Positions 44,226-56,167 of a stretch of 64,000 nucleotides of DNA are shown here, in pieces. Both the position numbers and the translations under genes were made by a program. Within the stretch, counting starts at the first letter, position 1, and each line of letters starts with the position of its first letter. The notes beneath the pieces are model-generated. The model did no database searches. It was not told the origin of the DNA and worked only from the letters and a program-made list of their open reading frames with translations. The stretch is from positions 186,001-250,000 of the forward strand of contig NZ_MUNT01000005.1 in the NCBI RefSeq assembly GCF_002001175.1. The letters are read 5' to 3'. Origin of the DNA: Rhodanobacter sp. C03 (GTDB lineage: Bacteria; Pseudomonadota; Gammaproteobacteria; Xanthomonadales; Rhodanobacteraceae).

Positions 44226-45800
44226 ATGCAATCTTCATCGACAGGTGTCCATGACACGCAGGTACTGATCGCGGGCGCCGGTCCCACCGGGCTGGTACTG
44301 GCGCTGTGGCTGACCCGGATCGGCGTCAGCGTGCGCATCATCGACAAGACCGCCGAAGCGGGAACCACCTCGCGTGCGCTGGCCGTGCAATCGCGCACAC
44401 TGGAGTTCTACCGGCAGCTCGGCATCGCTGATGCAGTCGTCGACGGTGGCGTCACGATTGCCGGCATCAATCTGTGGGTCAGGGGTCGCAAGGCCGCACG
44501 GGTGCCTTTCCGACAGATCGGCGAAGGGCTGAGTTCGTTTCCCTCGGCGCTGGTGTTTCCTCAGGATGCCCACGAGCGCTTGCTGATCGAACGGCTGCAG
44601 ACGCTGGGCGTGGCCGTTGAGCGCCAGACCGAGCTGCTGTGCTTCGAGCAAACCGGCAATGGTGTACGCGCCACGCTGCGACAATCCGATGGCACCGAAG
44701 TGAGCTGCCGTGCTGCCTATCTTGCCGGTTGCGATGGCGCGCGTTCGATCGTGCGCGAGGTCCTTGGCATCACCTTTCCCGGGGGGACCTATACGCAGCG
44801 CTTCTACGTCGCTGACGTGGATGCCGAGGGCCCGGTCACCGATCATGAACTGCACATCGACCTCGACGATGCCGATTTCCTCGCGGTCTTTCCACTCAGG
44901 GGAAACGGTCGCATACGCCTCGTTGGCACCGTGCGCGAACCCGCCGATGAAAACAGCGAGCTGGCGTTCGACGACGTCAGCCCGCGCGCTATCACACAAC
45001 TCCAGCTCGTCATTGCGAAGGTGAACTGGTTCTCGACCTACCACGTGCACCACCGGGTCGCGCCCTCCTTTAGGCAAGGGCGCGCGTTCCTGCTGGGCGA
45101 TGCCGCGCATATCCACAGCCCCGCCGGTGGCCAGGGCATGAACACCGGCATCGGCGACGCGGTGAACCTGGCGTGGAAACTCGCCGCCGTATTGAACCAC
45201 CAGGCTGCCGACAGCGTGCTCGACACCTACGAAGCCGAACGCATCCGCTTTGCCCGACGACTGGTAGCCACCACGGATCGCGGATTCACCCTGGCCACCA
45301 GCGACGGTGCGCTCGCGCGGCAGGTGCGCACAAGGCTGATTCCTTTGATCGCGCCATGGCTGTTCCGATGGCCCACGCTGCGCCGATTCCTGTTCCGCAC
45401 GATGTCGCAGATCGGCATCGACTATCGGCACAGCGCACTGAGTGCAGGCAGGGCTGGCGCCGTGCATGGCGGCGATCGATTGCCATGGGTGCGCACGGCA
45501 ACGGCACACGACAATTTCGACCCGCTCACATCGCTGACGTGGCAAGTGCATGTCTACGGCGAAGCAAGCGCGGAGCTGACAGCGACCTGCGCCGAGCATC
45601 AGCTTCCGCTGCACGTCTTTGCCTGGAACGCCGATATGCCACGCGCTGGCCTCAAGCGCCATGCGTTCTATCTGATCCGGCCGGATGGCTACATCGCGCT
45701 TGCCGCTGGTGGTGACGGCTCGCGGCAACTACGCGATTACCTGGCCCGTTACAGCGACAACGTATCCATCTCCCCGGCCACGACCGCCGGCAATAGGTAA
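44226..45800 (+). CDS. Class A FAD-dependent aromatic monooxygenase
   Basis: 524 residues. GAGPTGLVLALWLTRIGV (FAD), LAGCDGARSIVREVLG (DG motif), GDAAHIHSPAGGQGMNTGIGDAVNLAWKL (GD motif). The family hydroxylates aromatic rings with NAD(P)H; the C-terminal thioredoxin-like segment (LTWQVHVYGE, LIRPDGYIALA) is typical of the larger polyketide or phenol hydroxylase branch. Substrate unknown. It is 51 bases past the helicase gene, with a separate start region. Confidence 0.88.
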   Translation: MQSSSTGVHDTQVLIAGAGPTGLVLALWLTRIGVSVRIIDKTAEAGTTSRALAVQSRTLEFYRQLGIADAVVDGGVTIAGINLWVRGRKAARVPFRQIGEGLSSFPSALVFPQDAHERLLIERLQTLGVAVERQTELLCFEQTGNGVRATLRQSDGTEVSCRAAYLAGCDGARSIVREVLGITFPGGTYTQRFYVADVDAEGPVTDHELHIDLDDADFLAVFPLRGNGRIRLVGTVREPADENSELAFDDVSPRAITQLQLVIAKVNWFSTYHVHHRVAPSFRQGRAFLLGDAAHIHSPAGGQGMNTGIGDAVNLAWKLAAVLNHQAADSVLDTYEAERIRFARRLVATTDRGFTLATSDGALARQVRTRLIPLIAPWLFRWPTLRRFLFRTMSQIGIDYRHSALSAGRAGAVHGGDRLPWVRTATAHDNFDPLTSLTWQVHVYGEASAELTATCAEHQLPLHVFAWNADMPRAGLKRHAFYLIRPDGYIALAAGGDGSRQLRDYLARYSDNVSISPATTAGNR

Positions 45801-45878
45801 TCCGGCTCGCACCGATCGCAAGCAGTTTGCGCATACGACCCAGCGAGCTTGCGCCGCAAGACGTACTCGCGGGCGGGA

Positions 45879-45921
45879 TTGCCGATCGGTCAATCCATCT
45901 ATATAATGAGAATCATTCTCA
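45879..45921 (+). promoter_or_regulatory. Promoter with overlapping Fur box
   Basis: TTGCCG (45879-45884), 17-base spacer, TATAAT (45902-45907). TGAGAATCATTCTCA (45907-45921) is a perfect 15-base inverted repeat matching a Fur operator and overlaps the -10 box and start point. The spacer 45801-46088 has nothing else but the 5' untranslated region. Confidence 0.85.
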
Positions 45922-46088
45922 CTTGGAGCGCAGTCTGCTCGGGGACTCGGTTTGCACCGACGACCAGCGACACCCAGTGCGGAAACACGATCCTCCCGCG
46001 ACGAAGGCCCGGTCAGTCTTTCAACTACGACCGGCGACGACAGGAGCGGATCAGTCCGATCCACACAAGTTTGTCCACAGGGCTCCCG

Positions 46089-48284
46089 ATGTCACCATTC
46101 CGCTGTCCGTCCGTTTCGCGCGATGTCGCCATGCACCGCCTTTTCGCACTGCCGCAGGCGATCCGCACGGCCTTGTGCGGCTTGCCGCTGCTGGTGGCGC
46201 TAGCCGTGCCGGCATATGCCGCCGATACGGCGACAACCAGCGACGCCAGCACGAACGCGCCACAGAAAACCGCGACCACGCTCGGCGGCGTGCAGGTGAC
46301 GGCGCCGATCGCCAAGGACAGCAATACGGTCACCAAGACCGATACCCCGATCATCGCGATTCCGCAGTCGGTGTCGGTGATCACCGATGAGCAGATGCGC
46401 GAACGCGGCATCCACGGCATCGAGGAAGCCGTGTGGTACACCGCCGGCGCGCAGGGCGGCGGTTACGGCAGCGACTCACGCAGCGACTGGCTGCTGGTGC
46501 GCGGCTTTACGCCTGCCATGTATCTGGATGGCCTCGCGCTGGCCAACGGCTCGGGCACCAGCATCACCCGCATCGAGCCGTATGGACTGCAGCAACTGGA
46601 AGTGCTCAAAGGCCCTTCGTCGGTGGTGTATGGCGCGATGCCGCCGGGCGGCATGGTCAACATGATCAGCAAACAGCCGACCGATCAACCACTGCATGAA
46701 GTGGAAGCCCAGGTCGGCAGCTTCGATCTGCGCCAGCTGGCGTTCGATTTCGGTGGCCCGCTGAATGACTCCGGCACCTTGCTCTATCGACTTACCGGCC
46801 TGGCTCGCAACAGCGACACCTCGACCCAGTACATCAAGGATGATCGCTACTACCTCGCACCGGCGCTGACCTGGAAACCCAGCAACTCGACATCGCTGAC
46901 CCTGCTCTCGCGCTTCCAGAAGGCCAACACTGCATCCGGCGCCGGTTTTCTGCCCGCCGACGGCACCTTGCTACCGAACCCGAACGGCAAGATTCCAGCC
47001 GACCGCTTCACCGGTGAGCCGGGCCAGAACGATTACAACAAGACGCTCGCCTCGATCGGCTACGCGTTCCATCACGACTTCGCCAGCGGCGTGGCGTTCA
47101 ACCAGAACCTGCGTTATGGCATCGCCAACGTCGACAACAATGGCGCCAACGTCGGCGCGTTCGGCCTGCTCGCCGATCAGCGCACCTTGCTACGCTATTA
47201 TTTCCCGAACGAGGATCACACCAAGACTTTCGGCGTCGACAACAACCTGCAATACGACTTCGACACCGGCAGCCTGCAGCACACCGTGCTGGCCGGGCTC
47301 GATTACCGTCGTTCGAAGGATGACTACGCCTCCGCGTTCGATTTCAACGCGCCCCCGCTGGATATATTCGACCCGGTCTACGGCAGCCCGGTGACGATTC
47401 CCGCCTACACCAGCCGTACCGTGCAAACCCAGACGCAATTGGGCGTATATCTGGAGGACCAGATCAAACTCGGCCGCTGGGGCATCATCATCGGCGGTCG
47501 CCAGGATCACGTGAAAACCGATACCGACAACCTGATCGGCAACGTCGGCACGGCGACCCAGACCGACAGCGCGTTTTCCGGCCGTGTCGGCGTCAACTAC
47601 CTGTTCGACAGCGGACTGGCGCCGTACGTCTCGTACTCGCACTCGTTCCAGCCGACCGTCGGCACCGGTTTCGCCGGCAACGCGTTCAAGCCCACCACCG
47701 GTGACCAGTACGAGGCCGGCATCAAGTACCAGCCGGTTGGCGGGAATGGGCTGCTCACGCTGGCCACCTATCAGATCACCCAGCAGAACTCGCTGACGAT
47801 CGATCCCAATCACACGTTGTTCCAGGTGCAACAGGGTGAAACACGTTTGCGCGGTCTGGAGCTGGAGGGTCGCTGGAACTTCAATCGCAACCTCACCGTC
47901 TACGGCGATTACACCTACAGCAACTCGAGAGTGACCCAGACCACTGACCTGCCATCACTCGGCAAGCAGATCGCCTTGCTGCCGAAACAGCAGGCCTCGC
48001 TGGGCCTCGACTACACCATCGTGGACGGGGCACTGGCTGGCCTCGGCTTCGGTGGCGGCATGCGCTATGTCGGCGTCCATTACGGCGACATCTACAATCA
48101 GTGGAAGACGCCGGAATACACGCTGTTCGATGCCGCCGTGCATTACGACGTGGCTGGCTGGCGGCTGCAGTTGAACGCCAGCAACCTGTTCAACAAGGAA
48201 TATGTCTCGGTCTGCAACAGCGCCGTCTGGTGCTACTACGGCTACCAGCGCAACGTTACCCTCAGCGCGCGTTACCGCTGGTAA
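46089..48284 (+). CDS. TonB-dependent siderophore receptor
   Basis: 731 residues from 46089 (AGGG 7 bases upstream); the signal peptide proper starts at Met15 (46131: MHRLFALPQAIRTALCG...AYAADT). Plug domain from about 60 (TPIIAIPQSVSVITDEQMRER, GFTPAMYLDGLALANG, YGLQQLEVLKGPSSVVYGAMPPGG), then a 22-strand barrel ending in ...VTLSARYRW with the terminal aromatic residue. FhuA/FecA-type siderophore receptors have this layout; ligand unknown. Under a Fur-box promoter, first gene of the iron operon. Confidence 0.93.
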   Translation: MSPFRCPSVSRDVAMHRLFALPQAIRTALCGLPLLVALAVPAYAADTATTSDASTNAPQKTATTLGGVQVTAPIAKDSNTVTKTDTPIIAIPQSVSVITDEQMRERGIHGIEEAVWYTAGAQGGGYGSDSRSDWLLVRGFTPAMYLDGLALANGSGTSITRIEPYGLQQLEVLKGPSSVVYGAMPPGGMVNMISKQPTDQPLHEVEAQVGSFDLRQLAFDFGGPLNDSGTLLYRLTGLARNSDTSTQYIKDDRYYLAPALTWKPSNSTSLTLLSRFQKANTASGAGFLPADGTLLPNPNGKIPADRFTGEPGQNDYNKTLASIGYAFHHDFASGVAFNQNLRYGIANVDNNGANVGAFGLLADQRTLLRYYFPNEDHTKTFGVDNNLQYDFDTGSLQHTVLAGLDYRRSKDDYASAFDFNAPPLDIFDPVYGSPVTIPAYTSRTVQTQTQLGVYLEDQIKLGRWGIIIGGRQDHVKTDTDNLIGNVGTATQTDSAFSGRVGVNYLFDSGLAPYVSYSHSFQPTVGTGFAGNAFKPTTGDQYEAGIKYQPVGGNGLLTLATYQITQQNSLTIDPNHTLFQVQQGETRLRGLELEGRWNFNRNLTVYGDYTYSNSRVTQTTDLPSLGKQIALLPKQQASLGLDYTIVDGALAGLGFGGGMRYVGVHYGDIYNQWKTPEYTLFDAAVHYDVAGWRLQLNASNLFNKEYVSVCNSAVWCYYGYQRNVTLSARYRW

Positions 48285-48294
48285 GGTCGCTGGT

Positions 48295-48591
48295 ATGAAT
48301 CTGCTGTTGAGCAGCCTGGCCCTCGCGCTGACAGCCTTCTCCGCCGTCGTGTTGTATGCCGCATCGCCGCACTGCATGTGGCAGGCCTGTCGTCGCTGGC
48401 GGCGACAAGCGCCTGTGTCAGGCGGGCTGTGCGCGATGCTGGCGCTGGCCGTGTGGATCATCGCACTGGGTGTCGCCGTCGGGCTGTGCGCGATGCTGGC
48501 CACATGGATGCTGGCTCTGATCTCACTTCCGTACCTGGCCCTGCTCAGCGGCACGCCGAGTGCCGATGCCACCGTCGCGGAGAACGATTGA
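48295..48591 (+). CDS. Small membrane protein of iron operon (DUF3325-like)
   Basis: 98 residues, ATG at 48295, 10 bases after the receptor stop. Three hydrophobic helices (about 3-22, 45-62, 67-85) with a basic loop WQACRRWRRQ. Position after a TonB receptor and before DUF3649- and PepSY-type genes is typical of DUF3325 proteins. Its stop overlaps the next start as TGATG. Confidence 0.7.
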   Translation: MNLLLSSLALALTAFSAVVLYAASPHCMWQACRRWRRQAPVSGGLCAMLALAVWIIALGVAVGLCAMLATWMLALISLPYLALLSGTPSADATVAEND

Positions 48592-48854
48592 TGTGGGGAC
48601 GTGCCAGCGCCGGCGTGTTGCCGGGTTTCTTCGTGGCGGCAGCACTGCTGGGGCTGGTCTGCTGGATGCTGCCCGGGTCATGGGAACAGACGCTGGTGCC
48701 GGGCCTCATCGCATTCTTTCCGATCTGGATCGGCGTGATCTGCGCAAGCTTCCTGTTTTCCAGCGGCCAGCGCGCCTGGAGCTGGCTGAGCGCGCTGGCC
48801 TTGCTGGGATTCGGCCTGCTGTGGCTCCTGCAAACGCTCGACCGCGTCCGCTGA
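48591..48854 (+). CDS. Small membrane protein of iron operon (DUF3649-like)
   Basis: 87 residues, start 48591 overlapping the previous stop (TGATG). Three hydrophobic helices: LPGFFVAAALLGLVCWML, TLVPGLIAFFPIWIGVICASFLF, AWSWLSALALLGFGLLWLL. Resembles DUF3649 partners of PepSY iron-uptake proteins; weakly conserved, so the family call is tentative. Confidence 0.65.
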   Translation: MWGRASAGVLPGFFVAAALLGLVCWMLPGSWEQTLVPGLIAFFPIWIGVICASFLFSSGQRAWSWLSALALLGFGLLWLLQTLDRVR

Positions 48855-48864
48855 GGTTGATCGC

Positions 48865-50448
48865 ATGAAACTGAAATCAACCACCATGCGCACCTTCACC
48901 ACGCTGCACTCCTGGGTGGGCCTGGTTGCTGGCTTCGCGCTGTTCGTAGCGTTCTATGCCGGCGCGATCACGGTGTTCCAGCACGCCTTGCAGCAGTGGG
49001 CGACACCGCACGCCGTCGATGCCCGCAACGGCACGCTGGATGACGCCCAGCGCCTGCTCGACAGCATGCTGGCGCAGCACCCGGAAGCCCGCGATCACCT
49101 CGGCATGACCTTCCCCGGTTACGAGTTGACCCAGGCTACGGCATACTGGCAGGACAGCCATGGCACCTGGCTGTTTGCCACCCAGGACAATCTGGCCGGC
49201 AGTCCGACTCCGCTGGTGGCCGCGCTGCCCGAGCTCGTCAACGAACTGCATTACTCGCTGGGCATCCCGCCGGTCGGCACCTGGCTGATGGGCATCGTCA
49301 GCCTGCTGTACGGCGTGGCCCTGGTATCCGGACTGGTGATCCATCTGCCGCGACTGACGAAAGATTTGTTCGCGCTGCGTCCCGGTCGCAACCTCAAGCG
49401 CTTCTGGCAAGACGCGCACAACGTGATCGGCGTGCTGAGCCTGCCGTTCCATCTCATGTTCGCAGTCACCGGCGCTGTGCTGTGCCTGCTGTTTGCGCTG
49501 ATGCTGGCGTTGAACCCGCTGATTTACCACGGCAAGCTGATGGCGGCATCGTCCGCTGCGATGAATACGGCGCCCGTGCTGCAGCAAGCCGATATCGCCA
49601 AACCGCTCAGCCCGCTGGCGCTGTGGCATGCACGCTCGATCGCGGTGGCGCGCAGCCAGGGCCTCGCCGATTTCCAGCCGGCCTATCTCAAGCTTGCCCA
49701 TGCCGACGACGCCCATGCGGTGGTCGAAATCACCGGTACCTCACCGCGCGCACTGGGCGGCGGTGCCGTGGCGCTCGATGCCACCACCGGTGCCTTGCTC
49801 AGTGCCCAGTTGCCTGGCGCCCGCGATGCCAACCACGCCACGCTGGCGGCGACGTATGCGTTGCACTTCGGCGATTACGGCAAAATCACCATCAAGTGGC
49901 TGTATTTCCTGTTGGGGCTGGGCGGCGCGTTTCTGTTCTATTCCGGCAATCTGTTGTGGATCGAATCGCGCCGCAAGCGCCGACAGCCGGCACAGGGCCG
50001 TGCGCAGATCGCCATGGCCCGAGCCACTGTCGGCATCTGCATCGGCGTGTGCGTCGCCATCTCCGCCGCCTTCGTCGCCGCACAACTGCTGCCGTTGCTG
50101 TCCGCACGCTTCGACTGGAACGTAGGCACCGGTGAACGCTGGGTCTGTTTCGTCAGCTGGGCGCTGTGCGCGTTGTGGGCAGCATGGCGTCCGCCGGTGC
50201 ATGTTGCACACGAGCTACTGTGGTTGGCGGCCATCGTCACCGCCTTGATTCCGGTTGCCCATGGCGTCGCCAGCGGCTGGTGGTTCTGGCGCAGTGCGGC
50301 GGCTGGGCATGGCGCGTTGTTCGGCATCGATATCGGTGCGCTCGCGTTGGCCATCGGCTTCGCCGCGATGGCGCGTGCCACCGCGCGCCGTGGTCGCCAT
50401 GGTGAGCCGAACAGTGTCTGGGCGAATACGTCGGCCACTGCGCGCTGA
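48865..50448 (+). CDS. PepSY-associated membrane protein of iron uptake
   Basis: 527 residues. FTTLHSWVGLVAGFALFVAFYAGAITVF, HYSLGIPPVGTWLMGIVSLLYGVALVSGLVIH, and WQDAHNVIGVLSLPFHLMFAVTGAVLCLL mark the PepSY-TM (PiuB/FoxB-type) fold, with His in each membrane segment. Members reduce or release ferric siderophore in the periplasm or inner membrane. Last gene of the Fur-box operon. Confidence 0.9.
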   Translation: MKLKSTTMRTFTTLHSWVGLVAGFALFVAFYAGAITVFQHALQQWATPHAVDARNGTLDDAQRLLDSMLAQHPEARDHLGMTFPGYELTQATAYWQDSHGTWLFATQDNLAGSPTPLVAALPELVNELHYSLGIPPVGTWLMGIVSLLYGVALVSGLVIHLPRLTKDLFALRPGRNLKRFWQDAHNVIGVLSLPFHLMFAVTGAVLCLLFALMLALNPLIYHGKLMAASSAAMNTAPVLQQADIAKPLSPLALWHARSIAVARSQGLADFQPAYLKLAHADDAHAVVEITGTSPRALGGGAVALDATTGALLSAQLPGARDANHATLAATYALHFGDYGKITIKWLYFLLGLGGAFLFYSGNLLWIESRRKRRQPAQGRAQIAMARATVGICIGVCVAISAAFVAAQLLPLLSARFDWNVGTGERWVCFVSWALCALWAAWRPPVHVAHELLWLAAIVTALIPVAHGVASGWWFWRSAAAGHGALFGIDIGALALAIGFAAMARATARRGRHGEPNSVWANTSATAR

Positions 50449-50472
50449 CTGGTGCACCGGCACCGCACACGT

Positions 50473-51105
50473 CTAGCGCCGATAGGGGGCCAGCAGGGCG
50501 GATTCATCGAACAGCCCCGCCGGCAGCAGATAACGCGGATCACGTCCGGCAGCGAGCAGCTCGCGAATGCGCGTAGCGGAAATTTCCAGCGGGGTCACCA
50601 CCAGCTCGATGAGCTTGCCGGCAGAAAGCCCTTGCGAGGCAGACGCGTCGGCCGTGCGACGGTCAGCCACCTCGCGTTCCAATTCGTCCGGCAACGTGGC
50701 GTCCACGCCCGGCCGGCTCAATACGCCGATGTGCGCGACATCGAACAGCTCGCGCCAGCGATGCCATGTCGCCAGATTCGCAAATGCATCCGCACCGATC
50801 AGCAGCACCAGCGGGCGATCGCCCTGCTCGGCCCGCAGCTCGATCAAGGTATCGATCGTGTACGACGGGCCTTCACGTTCCAGCTCGCGCGTGTCAAGCA
50901 TGAGGCGGGACTGGCCTTGCAGCGCGGCGCGCAGCATCGCCACACGCTGTTGTGCCGAAGCAGTCGGTGGCGGTCGATGTGGTGGCACGCTCGCCGGCAT
51001 CAGGCGTACATCGGCGTCGAGCAGTTCGGAGGCTTCCCACGCCACGCTCAAATGACCCAGGTGCACCGGATCGAAGGTGCCCCCGAAAATCGCGAGCGGT
51101 TTCAC
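50473..51105 (-). CDS. nadD: Nicotinate-mononucleotide adenylyltransferase
   Basis: NAD synthesis. 210 residues from a GTG at 51105 (VKPLAIFGGTFDPVHLGHL; the HxxH of the nucleotidyltransferase is HLGH). PPHR, PSYTIDTL, LIGADAFANLATWHRW and ISATRIREL are conserved. GTG overlaps the holA stop (GTGA). The frame continues upstream through holA but is not coding there. Last gene of the leuS operon; the expected next gene rsfS is at 36.6 kb. Confidence 0.95.
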   Translation of the reverse strand: MKPLAIFGGTFDPVHLGHLSVAWEASELLDADVRLMPASVPPHRPPPTASAQQRVAMLRAALQGQSRLMLDTRELEREGPSYTIDTLIELRAEQGDRPLVLLIGADAFANLATWHRWRELFDVAHIGVLSRPGVDATLPDELEREVADRRTADASASQGLSAGKLIELVVTPLEISATRIRELLAAGRDPRYLLPAGLFDESALLAPYRR

Positions 51106-52111
51106 GCCAGCGCCTTGGCCACGCGCGGTTCGGCGATCGCGGCGATCAGCCGTTCGGCTTCCTGCCACGGATTGCCGCTCTCGCGGCCTTTGACCATGCG
51201 GTCGATACGCGAGGCACGTGCGAGGCATTGCAGCCAGTGCTCGCGCGGCGCACGGCGCAGCGCCTGGCGGAACAAAGTCTCGCGTGCCTGCCACAGGTGT
51301 TCGGCACGGAACTGGGCGGCAAGGTCGTGCGCGTTGGCGAGGCGCAAGGCCAGTTGCAATTGATTTACCAGCCAGCCCATCAGAGCGAGCAGTTCGTCGC
51401 CCTCGGAACGCAGCCCGGCGAGGATGCGCAGCGCGCGCGGGCCATCGCCAACAAACGCGGCATCGGTGAGCTTGAACACGTCGTAGCGGGCGCTGTCGGC
51501 GACCAGGTTTTCCATCTCGATGGCGTCGATGCGGCCCTCTCCATGCAACACGGCGAGCTTGTCGATTTCCTGCGCGGCGGCGAGCAGGTTGCCTTCGACG
51601 CGCTCGGCCAGCAGGGCGACGGCGTCGAGCGTGGCGGACAGTCCGCGCGAGGCCAGCCGCGCACCGATCCACGCACTCCACTCGTTCGGCCGCGGCGCGT
51701 TGAACACCACCATCGTGCCGCTGGCGTCGAGCTTCTTGCTCCACGCGCCATCGTGCTTGTTGCTCCACTCCATCGCGGTAATCAGCAGAGTGACATCCGG
51801 CGGCGGATCGGCACAGAACGCGTTGATCGCCTTGGCACCCTCGGTACCCGGGCGACCAGTAGGCAGGCGCAGGTCGATCAGCCGGCGGGTGGCGAACAGC
51901 GACATGCCGGCGGCGGAACGCGCCAGATCGTCCCAGTCGAAATGCTGGGTGACGTCAATCACCTCGCGTTCGCTGTAGCCGAGTTTCTTCGCCTGTGCGC
52001 GCAACGCATCAGCGGCCTCCAGTACCAGCAACTCCTCGCCGGCGAGCAGGTATACCGGCGCCAGGCGGTCAGCCGCCAACGCTTTCTGCCACTGACCGGA
52101 ACTGAGCGGCA

Positions 52112-52112
<1 letters not shown>
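51102..52112 (-). CDS. holA: DNA polymerase III delta subunit
   Basis: Clamp-loader wrench opening the beta ring. 336 residues: LAADRLAPVYLLAGEELLVLEAAD at the start (degenerate nucleotide-binding domain), ATRRLIDLRLPTGRPG, then LVADSARYDVFKLTDAA and ALMGWLVNQLQLALRLA. ATG overlaps the lptE stop (TGATG). Confidence 0.94.
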
Positions 52113-55500
<3,388 letters not shown>

Positions 55501-55543
55501 TCAGACTAGCCCAGCACGGGCCGGGCGCCAAGCCTGCCGCGGC

Positions 55544-56167
55544 TTATCCGGCCGGGCACGCGGCGCCCTGGCCGTTGCCAAGCGCCCGCGCCGCGCTGGC
55601 AATCTGCGCCGCCAGCTGGCCGATCGCGCGCTGGTGTCCCTGCACCAGCGCCGCATAGCCCGGCCCCACGGTTTCGTTGATACGACTGCTGCAGGCTAGT
55701 GCGCCGGCATGGGCGCCATGCAGCAGCCGCACGCTCCAACTGCCCTCGATCAGGGCATAGCCGCCGGGCTGCGAGTCGAAGCGACGCAGGTCCAGCTTGA
55801 TCCGCAGCAGCGGCTGCTCGTTGCCGGGCAGGCCGCTGACGTCCTGGCTGTGCAGTTCTCGCGCGAGATCGCCCGACAGCGCGCTGCGCACCTCGTCACC
55901 GAGTGGAGCGATCCAGCGCTCGCTGTTGAGCATGGCCACCGCCTGACCGCCCTCGCGCACCACCAGCTGCGGTTGGTCGACCTGGGCCGGGATGCCGACC
56001 GGCAACAATTCGAACGGCAGCGACGGCGTTGCCGACTGCGCCATCAGCCCACCGGCCGGCTCGCCGACCGGTGCAACAAGCGTGTAGTAATGCAGCGGCG
56101 CCGAAGCGCAGGCTGTGAGAGCCAGCACAGCACCGAGGCCCAACAGACGCATTCCGATACGGATCAT
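55544..56167 (-). CDS. pqiC: PqiC-type outer-membrane lipoprotein
   Basis: 207 residues; signal MRLLGLGAVLALTACAS with lipobox LTAC. HYYTLVAP, LPVGIPAQVDQPQLVVR, and RIKLDLRRFDSQPGGYALIEGSW are family features. In E. coli PqiC forms an octameric ring at the outer-membrane end of the PqiB tunnel. ATG overlaps the pqiB stop. Confidence 0.92.
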   Translation of the reverse strand: MIRIGMRLLGLGAVLALTACASAPLHYYTLVAPVGEPAGGLMAQSATPSLPFELLPVGIPAQVDQPQLVVREGGQAVAMLNSERWIAPLGDEVRSALSGDLARELHSQDVSGLPGNEQPLLRIKLDLRRFDSQPGGYALIEGSWSVRLLHGAHAGALACSSRINETVGPGYAALVQGHQRAIGQLAAQIASAARALGNGQGAACPAG

